Source: Hyphomicrobiales bacterium (GTDB lineage: Bacteria; Pseudomonadota; Alphaproteobacteria; Rhizobiales; Beijerinckiaceae). Taken from it: a stretch of DNA of 57,679 nt. A model generated the notes under the pieces. That model was not told the DNA's origin. It was given only the letters and a program-made list of their open reading frames with translations, and made no database searches. Made by a program: the position numbers and the translations under genes. Shown here piece after piece: positions 44,564 through 53,322 of the stretch; within the stretch, counting starts at the first letter, position 1, and each line of letters starts with the position of its first letter. The stretch covers positions 1-57,679 of the forward strand of contig JAPLOW010000065.1 in assembly GCA_026400555.1 (NCBI GenBank), given 5' to 3'.

Positions 44564-45421
44564 ATGACTCGGACATGCTTCGTTGCAGGCTCGCCGATCG
44601 CGCAGTCCCGATCACCGATGATCCATGGCCGCTGGATCGCAGAGCTTGGACTGGACGCCGCCTATGTCCGGATCGAGGCCCAGCCCGACGCGCTGCCGGG
44701 CTTGCTGGCCCGTGTCCGCAACGGGGAGTTTCTCGGCGGCAACCTCACCAAGCCGCTGAAGGAAGCGGCCCTGCCGTCCCTCGACGCGCTGACCGACGAT
44801 GCTGCCGCCATGGGGGCTGTAAACACGGTTTTCATGGATCAGGGGACACTGACCGGCGCCAACACGGACGTGCCTGGTTTCTTCGCGCATCTGGACGAAA
44901 CCTGTCCAGGCTGGGATCGTTCAGTCGATCAGGTGCTTGTCCTGGGCGCAGGCGGCGCCGCGCGCGCGGTCATTTATGGATTGCTGCAACGCCGGATTTC
45001 CCGGATCCTGATCGCAAACCGCTCCGTCGCGCGGGCTCAGGCGCTGATCGAATCCTTCGCTCACCTTGCGCTCGGCAGTGAGGTCGGGCACGTGCCCTGG
45101 CCAGTGGCCTCTGCCAGCCTGTCTTCAAGCCAGCTTGTCATCAACACGACGTCGCTTGGCATGGTCGGACAGCCAGCCCTTGTGCTCAATTGGCCCGACA
45201 GGCTCGACGGCACGATCGTGTACGACATCGTCTACGTCCCGCTGGACACCGAACTCTTGCGGCAGGCACGCCGGCGCGGCGCACGCACGGTCGATGGTCT
45301 CGGCATGCTGCTGCATCAGGCTGCCATAGCCTTCGGTTTCTGGTTCGGCGGGACACCGCAGGTGACGCCGGACCTGTGGGCGATGGTCGCTGCCGACATC
45401 ACCCGGACCACCGGCTCATGA
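44564..45421 (+). CDS. aroE: Shikimate dehydrogenase
   Basis: 285 residues. The substrate-binding S-P-I-A-Q-S-R-S-P-M-I-H-G-R-W opens the protein at about 10-24. The catalytic lysine is in G-G-N-L-T-K-P-L-K and the NADP loop in L-V-L-G-A-G-G-A-A-R-A-V; N-T-T-S-L-G-M and the terminal L-L-H-Q-A-A-I-A-F-x-x-W-F-G are typical. It reduces 3-dehydroshikimate in aromatic amino acid synthesis. It shares an ATGA overlap with coaE. Confidence 0.96.
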   Translation: MTRTCFVAGSPIAQSRSPMIHGRWIAELGLDAAYVRIEAQPDALPGLLARVRNGEFLGGNLTKPLKEAALPSLDALTDDAAAMGAVNTVFMDQGTLTGANTDVPGFFAHLDETCPGWDRSVDQVLVLGAGGAARAVIYGLLQRRISRILIANRSVARAQALIESFAHLALGSEVGHVPWPVASASLSSSQLVINTTSLGMVGQPALVLNWPDRLDGTIVYDIVYVPLDTELLRQARRRGARTVDGLGMLLHQAAIAFGFWFGGTPQVTPDLWAMVAADITRTTGS

Positions 45422-46035
45422 CCGTCGTTGTGGGATTGACGGGCTCGATCGGCATGGGCAAGTCCACAACAGCCGCCATGTTCAGGGAGCTTGGCTGTCC
45501 GGTCCATGATGCCGACGCCGCTGTGCATCAGCTCTATGCGGGTGCGGCGGTCGAGCCGGTCAGGGCGCTCTTTCCCGCCGCCGTGACCGGTCAGCGGGTC
45601 GACCGCGAAGCCCTCGCCCGTGAGGTTCTGGGCCGGCCTGGACGGCTGGCTGAGCTTGAGGCCCTGATCCACCCGCTGGTGCGGGAGGCGGAAGCAAAAT
45701 TCGTGGAAGCCGCAAGAGCAAGTGGCACTCCGCTCGTCGTCCTCGACATCCCCCTGTTGTTCGAGAGCGGCGCTGCCGCCCGCTGCGACAGGATCGTCGT
45801 TGTCACCGCTCCGCCGGAGGTGCAGCGCGCGCGGGTCCTCGCCCGCCCGGGCATGACCGAAGACAGGTTCGCCGCTATCCTGAAACGCCAGATTCCTGAC
45901 GCGGAGAAGCGCCGCAGGGCCGATTTCATTGTGGACACCAGCCAGGGCCTCGCAAGCGCCCGTGCCGAAGTTGAAGCGATCGTGACTAGACTTACAGCTG
46001 ATTCGCGATCCAGACAGGGCGGGCCGGCACAATGA
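45418..46035 (+). CDS. coaE: Dephospho-CoA kinase
   Basis: 205 residues from the ATG at 45418, overlapping the aroE stop. Walker A is G-L-T-G-S-I-G-M-G-K-S near 6-16, D-A-D-A-A-V-H-x-L-Y follows, and the L-D-I-P-L-L-F-E-S-G core and V-D-T-S-Q-G end fit the family. It makes the last step of coenzyme A synthesis. Its own stop overlaps the dnaQ start by four bases, so the operon continues. Confidence 0.96.
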   Translation: MTVVVGLTGSIGMGKSTTAAMFRELGCPVHDADAAVHQLYAGAAVEPVRALFPAAVTGQRVDREALAREVLGRPGRLAELEALIHPLVREAEAKFVEAARASGTPLVVLDIPLLFESGAAARCDRIVVVTAPPEVQRARVLARPGMTEDRFAAILKRQIPDAEKRRRADFIVDTSQGLASARAEVEAIVTRLTADSRSRQGGPAQ

Positions 46036-46787
46036 ATCGGGAAGTGGTTCTGGACACCGAAACCACCGGGGTCGATGCCCGCAATGGCGACCGGATCATC
46101 GAGATCGGTTGCGTGGAACTGATCAACCATTGCCCCACAGGGCGAAGCTTCCATGCCTATCTCAATCCGGGCCGCCCGGTTTCCGAAGGCGCCTTCGCCG
46201 TCCACGGCTTGTCTGACGCCTTTCTGGCGGACAAGCCACGGTTTGCAGATGTTGCCGATACCTTTGCCGACTTCATCGCCGGCGCCCGGCTGGTGATCCA
46301 TAATGCGCCCTTCGATGTCGGTTTTCTCGACATGGAGTTGGCGCTCGTCGGCAAGCCAAGGCTCGAATCCCAGAATGTAGTCGACACGCTCGTCATGGCC
46401 AGGCGCAAGCATCCAGGGGCTTCCAACAGCCTCGACGCTCTGTGCGCCCGCTACGGCATCGACACCACCCGCCGCGTGAAGCACGGAGCCTTGCTCGACG
46501 CCGAGATACTGTCGGATGTCTACATTGAGCTTCTCGGCGGGCGACAAACCAATCTGGGTCTCGCCGCTCCGGCGTCTGTCGAGTCAAGGGCCGGGGCACC
46601 GACAACCCGCACCCATGCAATGCGCGCAATTCAACGAACCAGTGTCCGCGCGCCCCGGATCACGCCGGAAGAGCACGAGGCGCATGCAGCCTTCGTGGCC
46701 GCGCTCGCCCGGAGCGCAGGGTCAGCGCCCGGCGCCGGCGCGCTCTGGACAGCCTATCTGACCAGGCAGGAGACCGCCGTCCGGTGA
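46032..46787 (+). CDS. dnaQ: DNA polymerase III epsilon subunit (proofreading exonuclease)
   Basis: 251 residues. ExoI D-T-E-T-T-G-V at about 8-14, ExoII-like H-N-A-P-F-D-V-G-F-L-D, and ExoIII with H-G-A-L-L-D-A-E near 150 form a DEDDh exonuclease. A long C-terminal tail (about 175-251) would reach the polymerase alpha subunit. With holA in the same region, two replisome genes flank the origin. It starts inside the coaE stop and converges with secB 13 bases away. Confidence 0.96.
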   Translation: MNREVVLDTETTGVDARNGDRIIEIGCVELINHCPTGRSFHAYLNPGRPVSEGAFAVHGLSDAFLADKPRFADVADTFADFIAGARLVIHNAPFDVGFLDMELALVGKPRLESQNVVDTLVMARRKHPGASNSLDALCARYGIDTTRRVKHGALLDAEILSDVYIELLGGRQTNLGLAAPASVESRAGAPTTRTHAMRAIQRTSVRAPRITPEEHEAHAAFVAALARSAGSAPGAGALWTAYLTRQETAVR

Positions 46788-46800
46788 TGGCGAATGCGCC

Positions 46801-47298
46801 TCAGGAGGCAGCAGGCTGCTGCCCCTGCACCTCGGCCATGCGCTGCTGGAACAGGGCCTGGAAGTCGACCGGGTCGATGTAAAGCGGCGGAAAGCCGCCA
46901 TTGCGCACGGCATCTGCCACGATCTGACGGGCGAAGGGGAACAGAAGACGCGGGCATTCGATCATCACGACCGCCGACATGTGCTCGGCTGGTACGCCGA
47001 CGATACGGAACACGCCGGCATAGGACAATTCGAACACGAACAGCTTGTCGGCGCCGATTTCGGCCTTGCCCTCGAGCGTCAGGACGGACTCGACGTCTGT
47101 TTCGCTGAGCTGCGTCGCGCCAACATTGACCTGGAGCTGGATCTGCGGGTTCTGCTGGGCGTTGCCGAACACGCGCGGGGCGTTCGGATTCTCGAAGGAC
47201 ATGTCCTTCACATACTGGACAAGCGCGGTGAGCGAGGGTCCGGTGTTCTGCTGGGCGGCGCCGTTGGTTGCGTCAGTGGCCATGGTCTGGTTCGCCAT
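46801..47298 (-). CDS. secB: Protein-export chaperone SecB
   Basis: 165 residues. The core [13 protein letters not shown] (about 27-39) is the SecB hallmark; V-F-x-L-E-L-S-Y-A-G-x-F-x-I and [11 protein letters not shown] follow. SecB tetramers keep preproteins unfolded for SecA. It is the only leftward gene to the right of the origin apart from none nearby, so it is head-on to the fork. Confidence 0.96.
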   Translation of the reverse strand: MANQTMATDATNGAAQQNTGPSLTALVQYVKDMSFENPNAPRVFGNAQQNPQIQLQVNVGATQLSETDVESVLTLEGKAEIGADKLFVFELSYAGVFRIVGVPAEHMSAVVMIECPRLLFPFARQIVADAVRNGGFPPLYIDPVDFQALFQQRMAEVQGQQPAAS

Positions 47299-47594
47299 TC
47301 TTCGGGTTGATCTGGGTCCGGATCGGTCTTCAGCGGCACGCTGCGGGCAACCCGACTGGCAGGGCGGCTAGCACGATCCGGCCGCTGCGACAAGGAAGGG
47401 ATCGCCGGCGCGGAGCAAAACCGGACCCGGGCCCCTTTACGGTCCGGTTTCACGCGATCGTCCGCGATCGCGATGACGCGGCACATCGGCTTGTGGGGAG
47501 CCGGGCTGGATGGTACGACATCCGATCATTATCTCAGGATCGGTCCGGCTGGCGCGCGTGACGTCCGCGCCGGATCGTCAGGACATGGACAGCG
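47299..47594. other. Divergent promoter region between secB and the Tim44-like gene
   Basis: 296 bases with no credible gene. It contains CGCGATCG twice in close succession near 47450-47470, each copy self-complementary, and GC-rich dyads. In several relatives an fxsA gene sits between secB and the Tim44-like gene; I see no remnant of it here. The region should carry promoters for both genes. Confidence 0.5.
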
Positions 47595-48296
47595 ATGCAA
47601 GGTTCGTTTGACATCTTCACCCTCGTCTTTCTGGTGCTGGCGGTCTTCGTCGCCTGGAAATTGCGCTCGGTTCTGGGTCAGAAGACCGGCCACGAGCAGC
47701 CGCCGGGAGACGTGTTTGGGCGCAAGCCGCCGCCTCAGGCGCCAGCGGCGGACAGCAATGTCATCCGTCTGCCGGGTAACGCCGCCAATGACGCGGTCCC
47801 GGAACAGCCCTTCCGCTGGACCGGTCTGGCGCTGCCGGGCACGCCTGTGGCCAACGGCCTCGATGCGATCGCCCGGGAAGAGCACGGCTTTGACGCCCGC
47901 GGCTTTCTCGACGGTTCCAAGGCGGCCTACGAGATGATCGTGATGAGCTTCGCCAACGGCGACCGCAAGACCCTTAAAGGTCTGTTGTCGAAAGACGTCT
48001 ATGACGATTTCGATCAGGCGATCGGCGAACGCGAGAAGCGCGGCGAGGTCGTCGAAACCACTTTTGTCTCGATGGACAGGGCAGAGATCGTGGCCGCCGA
48101 GGTCAAGGGCAAGACCGGCATGATCACTGTGCAGTTTTCGCCCAAGCTGATCAAGGCGTTGAAGAACAAGGCCGGCGCGACCATCGACGGAAGCCCCGAC
48201 ACCGTGGTTGACGTCACAGAGACCTGGACCTTCTCCCGTCAGCTCGGCGCGCGTGATCCGAACTGGCTTCTGGTCGCCACTGGCTCCGACGATTGA
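47595..48296 (+). CDS. Tim44-like domain protein (TimA type)
   Basis: 233 residues. One N-terminal membrane helix (F-T-L-V-F-L-V-L-A-V-F-V-A-W near 7-20) anchors the protein, then a low-complexity linker and a Tim44-like C-terminal domain from about residue 95 (F-L-D-G-S-K-A-A-Y-E-M-I-V-M-S-F-A-N-G-D). Alphaproteobacterial relatives of mitochondrial Tim44 exist in this same place next to secB; their function is poorly known but membrane-protein related. Its stop overlaps the mltA start. Confidence 0.92.
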   Translation: MQGSFDIFTLVFLVLAVFVAWKLRSVLGQKTGHEQPPGDVFGRKPPPQAPAADSNVIRLPGNAANDAVPEQPFRWTGLALPGTPVANGLDAIAREEHGFDARGFLDGSKAAYEMIVMSFANGDRKTLKGLLSKDVYDDFDQAIGEREKRGEVVETTFVSMDRAEIVAAEVKGKTGMITVQFSPKLIKALKNKAGATIDGSPDTVVDVTETWTFSRQLGARDPNWLLVATGSDD

Positions 48297-49456
48297 TCAG
48301 ACGCTGGCTGCTGGCGGTTGTCATGAGCGTGACCACCGGCATATCCCATTCTGTCGAACAGGTTCCGTCGACCGTGGCGGGAGCCAGGCTTGAACGCGGT
48401 TCATTCGATTCGCTGGCCGGCTGGCATGAGGATGACCATGCCGCCGCCCTGACCGCCTTTGTCATGGGCTGCAAAAGAGCGGATGTCTTGCGGCAGGGAC
48501 TTGAGCCGCCCGCCGCTCTGGCGCGGGCCTGCTCCGCCGCACTCGCCATGATCGGATCTGGCAAGCAGATGGCGCGGCTCTTCTTCGAGAGCCGGTTCGT
48601 GCCTCTCGCCATCCTTCCCGATGGACCGCCTGGCTTCCTGACCGGTTATTTCGAGCCGGAGTTCCGTGGCTCCACCGTTCGCACAGATGCGTTCCCGGTG
48701 CCGCTGTTCGGACGGCCGGATGATCTGGTCACGCTCGGGCAGGGCGAATCGGCGGCGGGAGTGCCGCAGGGTCTGCAGGCGGCGCGCCGGTCTGCCGATG
48801 GGACACTGGGTCCTTATCCGACCCGACGCGAGATCGAGGAGGGCGCCGTTCCAGGCCTTCCGGTCGTGGCCTGGCTTGCCAATGAGGTCGACCGCTTCGT
48901 GATGCAGGTCCAGGGCTCGGCGCGGCTGCGGCTTTCGGATGGTTCGTTGCTGCGCGTGGCTTATGCCGGCCGCAACGGTCATCCCTATACCTCGCTCGGA
49001 CGTCTGCTGTCGCAAACGGAGGCCATTCCCCCGGCCGAGATGACCATGGACCGTCTCGTGGCGCGCCTGAAGGGCGATCCCGGCTGGGCAAGACGTTTCA
49101 TGTGGAACAACGCCTCGTTCGTGTTTTTTCGCGTTGCGCCGGAACTGGCGCCGAACAGCGGACCGATCGGCGGTGCGGGCGTGCCGCTCACCGCGCATCG
49201 CAGCGTGGCTGCAGATCGCGCTATCTGGCCCTATGGTCTGCCGATCTGGCTTTATGGGACCACCCCCACCGCGACCCGGAATCTGACCGAGCCGTTGCGG
49301 CGGCTGGCTGTCATTCAGGATACCGGCTCCGCCATCGTCGGCCCAGCCCGGTTCGATCTGTATTTTGGGTCCGGCGCCGAGGCCGGGTTCGTGGCCGGTC
49401 TCACCCGTCACGGCGTTCACGCCACCATCCTGTGGCCGCGCGCGGATCTGCCGTGA
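48293..49456 (+). CDS. mltA: Membrane-bound lytic murein transglycosylase A
   Basis: 387 residues from a TTG at 48293 that overlaps the preceding stop (TTGA); an ATG at 48323 would cut the signal peptide short. A signal peptide but no lipobox cysteine is seen. The MltA barrel starts near 105 (L-T-G-Y-F-E-P-E-F-R-G-S), V-Q-G-S-A-R-L-R-L is central, and the 3D domain near the end has D-T-G-S-A-I-x-G-P-A-R-x-D-L-Y-F-G-S-G with the catalytic aspartates. The enzyme cleaves glycan strands with anhydro product. The stop shares bases with the smr start (TGATG). Confidence 0.94.
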   Translation: MIRRWLLAVVMSVTTGISHSVEQVPSTVAGARLERGSFDSLAGWHEDDHAAALTAFVMGCKRADVLRQGLEPPAALARACSAALAMIGSGKQMARLFFESRFVPLAILPDGPPGFLTGYFEPEFRGSTVRTDAFPVPLFGRPDDLVTLGQGESAAGVPQGLQAARRSADGTLGPYPTRREIEEGAVPGLPVVAWLANEVDRFVMQVQGSARLRLSDGSLLRVAYAGRNGHPYTSLGRLLSQTEAIPPAEMTMDRLVARLKGDPGWARRFMWNNASFVFFRVAPELAPNSGPIGGAGVPLTAHRSVAADRAIWPYGLPIWLYGTTPTATRNLTEPLRRLAVIQDTGSAIVGPARFDLYFGSGAEAGFVAGLTRHGVHATILWPRADLP

Positions 49457-50028
49457 TGCGCAGGCGTCAGGGCCGGCCGCTGACCGGCGAGGAGATCCAG
49501 CTCTGGAGCCATGTGGCGCGCACGGTAAAGCCTTTTTCCGGGCGCAGCCTGCCTGTTCCCCCTGACGGCACGACCGAATCCGAGGTTGCACCGGCCCTGC
49601 CCGGCGAAGCGGCGCCGCCTTCGCCTCGACAGGCCGACCCCGCGTCGCCGCCCAGGCCCGCGCTGGCGCCCCTTGTTCCGCTCGAACGACGCACGCTGAC
49701 AGCCCTGCGCCGGGGCACGCAATCGCTGGAAGCGGTGCTCGACCTCCATGGTCTGCGGCAGTCGCAGGCGCACGACCATCTGCGTGGCTTCCTGTTGCGC
49801 GAACAGCAGCGCGGCGCGCGGCTTGTGCTGGTGATCACCGGCAAGGGGGCTGCCGGCACGGCGATGGATGGGGACGAACGTGGCGTGCTCAAGCGCATGG
49901 TGCCGCATTGGCTCCGGATGGCGGACCTGCGCCCGGTCGTACTCGGCTTCGAGGACGCGGCGCACCACCATGGCGGTACAGGCGCGATGTATGTCCGCCT
50001 GCGCCGTCTCAAGGATCACCGCCCGTGA
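49456..50028 (+). CDS. Smr-domain protein (MutS2 C-terminal-like)
   Basis: 190 residues from the ATG at 49456. A variable proline-rich N-terminal 90 residues precede the Smr domain: L-D-L-H-G-L-R-Q-S-Q-A near 95-105, L-V-I-T-G-K-G near 124-130 and the late H-H-G-G-T-G-A-M-Y-V-R-L-R-R. Smr domains nick DNA or RNA. The gene overlaps mltA upstream and the XRE regulator downstream, so translation is coupled. Confidence 0.93.
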   Translation: MRRRQGRPLTGEEIQLWSHVARTVKPFSGRSLPVPPDGTTESEVAPALPGEAAPPSPRQADPASPPRPALAPLVPLERRTLTALRRGTQSLEAVLDLHGLRQSQAHDHLRGFLLREQQRGARLVLVITGKGAAGTAMDGDERGVLKRMVPHWLRMADLRPVVLGFEDAAHHHGGTGAMYVRLRRLKDHRP

Positions 50029-50402
50029 CGCCGTTTGGCGCACGCCTGCGTGAAATCCGGCAGCGTCAGGGCCTGTCGCAGCAAGCCTTCGCGCGCCAAC
50101 TTGGCGTGTCCAGCGCCTATGTTTCGGCGCTGGAGCATGGCCGGCGTGGCCGACCGAGTTTTGCCTTCGTACAGGGCGTGATCCACGCGCTCGGCGTGAT
50201 CTGGGATGAGGCCGACGAACTGGTCAGGCTGGCGGAGCTGTCCGATCCGCGCGTTGTGATTGATACGGCGGGTCTTGATCCGGCGGCGACCTTGCTGGCC
50301 AACCGCCTGGCACGGGAAATTGCCTCACTTGACGAGAGAGCGATCGCCGAGCTCGACGCGGTTCTGGAAGAATCGCGATGCCGGGACCGCACGGGAGGTT
50401 GA
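50025..50402 (+). CDS. XRE-family helix-turn-helix regulator
   Basis: 125 residues from a GTG at 50025 that overlaps the smr stop (GTGA). The helix-turn-helix is at about 6-40 (L-R-E-I-R-Q-R-Q-G-L-S-Q-Q-A-F-A-R-Q-L-G-V-S-S-A-Y-V-S-x-L-E in short form); the rest is helical with no sensor domain. It closes the tim44-mltA-smr operon and may autoregulate it, but this is inference from position. The targets are unknown. Confidence 0.88.
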   Translation: MTPFGARLREIRQRQGLSQQAFARQLGVSSAYVSALEHGRRGRPSFAFVQGVIHALGVIWDEADELVRLAELSDPRVVIDTAGLDPAATLLANRLAREIASLDERAIAELDAVLEESRCRDRTGG

Positions 50403-50461
50403 CCGGGCGCGCCCTGGATGCGACAGGCGCGCTTTCTGCGCTCACGGGAAACGACCTCGCC

Positions 50462-51460
50462 ATGACAGTCACCAGCCACGACGTGCTCGCCATCGGAAAC
50501 GCCATCGTCGACGTTATCGCGACAGCCGAGGATGATTTTCTCGTTTCGCACGCGATTCAAAAGGGTGGCATGACCCTGATCGACGAGGATCGGGCCGAAA
50601 AACTCTATGCTGTGATGGGCCCCGGACAGGTGATCTCGGGAGGCTCGGCCGCCAACACCATCGCGGGCATCGCCTCGCTGGGCGGCAAGGGCGCCTTTAT
50701 CGGCAAGGTCCGCAATGATCAGCTCGGCCAGCTCTACCGCCATGACCTGACCGCGACCGGCGTAATCTTCCGTTCCGAGGACGCTACCAGCGGCCCGATG
50801 ACGGCCCGCTGCCTGATTGCCGTGACGCCGGATGGCCAGCGGTCGATGAGCACCTATCTGGGGGCGTGCCAGGGCCTGTCCACCCTCGACATTGAGGCCG
50901 ATCTCGTCCGCGCCTCGCGGATTGTCTATCTTGAGGGCTACCTGTGGGACCCGCCGGCCGCGAAGGATGCCTTCCGCAAGGCATCCCAGATTGCCCATTC
51001 CACCGGCTCGCAGGTGGCGCTGACACTGTCGGATTCCTTCTGCGTCGACCGTTGGCGGGACGAGTTCCTCGGCCTGATCCGCAACGGTATGGTCGATATC
51101 GTCTTCGCCAACGAGCACGAGCTCAAGAGCCTGTACCAGACCGGCGACATCGACACGGCCATTGCGGCCCTGCGCGGGGAGGACGTCATCGGCGTCGTGA
51201 CCCGGTCCGAGCACGGGGCCCTGGCGGTCACCCGCTCTGAGACAGTGGCGGTTCCGGCCTTCCCGGTCGAGCGCGTGGTCGATACGACGGGCGCGGGCGA
51301 TCTGTTCGCTGCGGGCTTCCTCTTCGGCCTGGCCACGGGGCGGGATCATCGTGATGCCCTGCGGTTGGGCGCGATGGCTGCTTCGGAGATCATTTCCCAT
51401 ATCGGCGCGCGGCCCCAGGCGAGCCTGTCCGACATGGCCCGGCAGAGCGGGCTGCTCTGA
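50462..51460 (+). CDS. PfkB-family carbohydrate kinase, adenosine kinase type
   Basis: 332 residues from the ATG at 50462. The two PfkB signatures are clear: G-G-S-A-A-N-T-I-A-G-I-A-S-L-G-G near 60-75 and D-T-T-G-A-G-D-L-F-A-A-G-F-L-F-G near 274-289 with the catalytic aspartate at about 280. D-V-I-A near the N-terminus and the lid with Y-L-G-A are as in adenosine kinases of Rhizobiales. It salvages adenosine to AMP, though the exact sugar substrate is not proven. It follows the XRE gene after 59 bases. Confidence 0.88.
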   Translation: MTVTSHDVLAIGNAIVDVIATAEDDFLVSHAIQKGGMTLIDEDRAEKLYAVMGPGQVISGGSAANTIAGIASLGGKGAFIGKVRNDQLGQLYRHDLTATGVIFRSEDATSGPMTARCLIAVTPDGQRSMSTYLGACQGLSTLDIEADLVRASRIVYLEGYLWDPPAAKDAFRKASQIAHSTGSQVALTLSDSFCVDRWRDEFLGLIRNGMVDIVFANEHELKSLYQTGDIDTAIAALRGEDVIGVVTRSEHGALAVTRSETVAVPAFPVERVVDTTGAGDLFAAGFLFGLATGRDHRDALRLGAMAASEIISHIGARPQASLSDMARQSGLL

Positions 51461-51485
51461 CGGCCCAAGCCATCCGCGAGACACC

Positions 51486-52634
51486 ATGAACCCGATTTTT
51501 GCCAAACTGCAGACCAGCGTCTTCGAGGAGATGTCGCAGCTTGCGCGCGAGCACAACGCCGTCAATCTCGGCCAGGGCTTTCCCGACGACCCGGGACCAG
51601 CCGATGTCCGGCAGAAGGCGGCCGATGCCGTCCTCCACGGCTGGAACCAGTATCCGCCGATGATGGGGCTGCCGGAGCTGCGGCAGGCGATTGCGGCGCA
51701 TTACCGCCACTGGCAGGGACTGGCGCTGGATCCGGATCGCGAAGTCATGGTGACGTCGGGCGCAACCGAAGCCTTGGCGGGAGCCTTGTTCGCGCTGATC
51801 GAACCGGGTGACGAGGTCGTCCTGTTCGAACCCATGTACGACGCTTATCTGCCGCTCGTGCTCCGCGCCGGCGGCATCCCACGTTTCGTCACCCTGAAGC
51901 CGCCGCACTTCCGCATCACGCAGGAGGCTCTCGCTGCCGCCTTCTCGCCGCGCACCCGCCTTGCCCTGCTCAACAATCCGCTCAACCCGACGGCCACGAT
52001 CTTTCCGAACGAGGATCTCGACCTGCTCGCCGGCTATTGCCGGCGTTACGATGCGGTCGCGCTGTGCGACGAAGTCTGGGAACATGTGGTCTTCGATGGC
52101 CATCGTCATGTCTCGATGATGGCGCGTCCCGGCATGCGCGAGCGCACCGTGAAGATCTCCTCCGCCGGCAAGATTTTCTCCCTGACCGGCTGGAAGGTCG
52201 GCTTTGTCATGGCCGCGCCGGAGCTGATGCGGGTTCTGGCGAAGGCCCACCAGTACATCACCTTCACCACGCCGCCCAATCTTCAGGCCGCCGCTGCCTT
52301 CGGCCTTGGCAAGGACATGGCCTATTTCGATGGCATGCGCGCCGCGTTCCAGCGCTCGCGTGACCGCTTCGGCAGCGGCCTCAAGACCCTCGGCTTCGAG
52401 GTCCTGCCCTCCGCCGGCACCTACTTCGTCAACATCGACATCAGCGGATTGGGGCAGGTGGATGACGTCGTCTTCTGCAAGGAACTGGTTGCGACCCACG
52501 GCGTCGCGGCCATCCCTGTCAGCGCCTTTTATGTCAATCGCGGCGTGACTTCGGTGGTCCGCTTCTGCTTCGCCAAGCATGATACGACGCTCGACGCGGC
52601 GCTTGAGCGCCTGGCCCGCCTGAAAGCGCCTTGA
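51486..52634 (+). CDS. PLP-dependent aminotransferase, class I/II
   Basis: 382 residues. N-L-G-Q-G-F-P-D near 28-35, V-T-S-G-A-T-E-A near 88-95, N-N-P-L-N-P-T near 165-171 and the PLP lysine K229 in S-S-A-G-K-I-F-S-L-T-G-W-K-V-G show a complete fold-type I aminotransferase. The best-fitting subgroup is the kynurenine/methionine aminotransferase (YbdL) type. The amino donor cannot be decided from sequence. It starts 25 bases after the kinase. Confidence 0.9.
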   Translation: MNPIFAKLQTSVFEEMSQLAREHNAVNLGQGFPDDPGPADVRQKAADAVLHGWNQYPPMMGLPELRQAIAAHYRHWQGLALDPDREVMVTSGATEALAGALFALIEPGDEVVLFEPMYDAYLPLVLRAGGIPRFVTLKPPHFRITQEALAAAFSPRTRLALLNNPLNPTATIFPNEDLDLLAGYCRRYDAVALCDEVWEHVVFDGHRHVSMMARPGMRERTVKISSAGKIFSLTGWKVGFVMAAPELMRVLAKAHQYITFTTPPNLQAAAAFGLGKDMAYFDGMRAAFQRSRDRFGSGLKTLGFEVLPSAGTYFVNIDISGLGQVDDVVFCKELVATHGVAAIPVSAFYVNRGVTSVVRFCFAKHDTTLDAALERLARLKAP

Positions 52635-52743
52635 GGAGCGGCTCCGCCGGCAAAAGGGGCTGGCAAGCTGCTGCCCTGACGCCTATGTTGAAGCCAGCGG
52701 GATCCGCCGGCCTTGAACCGGCTTGATGCGCGGGAGAAAGACC

Positions 52744-53304
52744 ATGTTCATCCAGACCGAGGCCACGCCGAACCCGGCCACCTTGAAGTTCATTCCGGGC
52801 CGCACTGTCATGCCGGACGGCACGCTCGATATGCGCGACGAAGGGGCGGCCGCAGCCTCGCCGCTGGCGCAGCGCTTGTTCCAGGTGCCGGGCGTCAGCG
52901 CCGTGTTTTTCGGCAATGATTTCGTCACCGTCAGCAAGACTGACGGCGAATGGCAGCAGCTCAAGCCGGCGATTCTGGGCGCGATCATGGAGCATTTCAT
53001 GTCCGGCCAGCCGATCGTGCGCGATGGCCACATCGCGACGCCGGATACCGACGGGGAGTTCTTCGATCAGAGCGACGCCAAGACGGTTGAAACCATCAAG
53101 GATTTGCTTGAAACCCGCATCCGCCCCGCCGTCGCCGGCGATGGCGGCGACATCACCTTCCGCGGCTTCAGGGACGGCGTGGTCTTCCTAGCCATGAAGG
53201 GGTCGTGCGCAGGCTGCCCCTCGTCGACGGCGACGCTGAAGCACGGCATCCAGAACCTCCTGAAGCACTTCTTGCCGGATGTGCGCGAAGTCCAGGCCAT
53301 CTGA
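52744..53304 (+). CDS. NifU-family Fe-S cluster carrier (Nfu type)
   Basis: 186 residues. An N-terminal Nfu domain (F-I-Q-T-E-A-T-P-N-P-A-T-L-K-F at 2-16) precedes the NifU C-terminal domain with the cluster cysteines in G-S-C-A-G-C-P-S (C155 and C158). Nfu proteins pass 4Fe-4S clusters to late targets such as aconitase and lipoate synthase. Its location before tsaB and the miaB radical-SAM enzyme is conserved in the order. Confidence 0.94.
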   Translation: MFIQTEATPNPATLKFIPGRTVMPDGTLDMRDEGAAAASPLAQRLFQVPGVSAVFFGNDFVTVSKTDGEWQQLKPAILGAIMEHFMSGQPIVRDGHIATPDTDGEFFDQSDAKTVETIKDLLETRIRPAVAGDGGDITFRGFRDGVVFLAMKGSCAGCPSSTATLKHGIQNLLKHFLPDVREVQAI

Positions 53305-53322
53305 GCGGAACCGGCCGGACGC

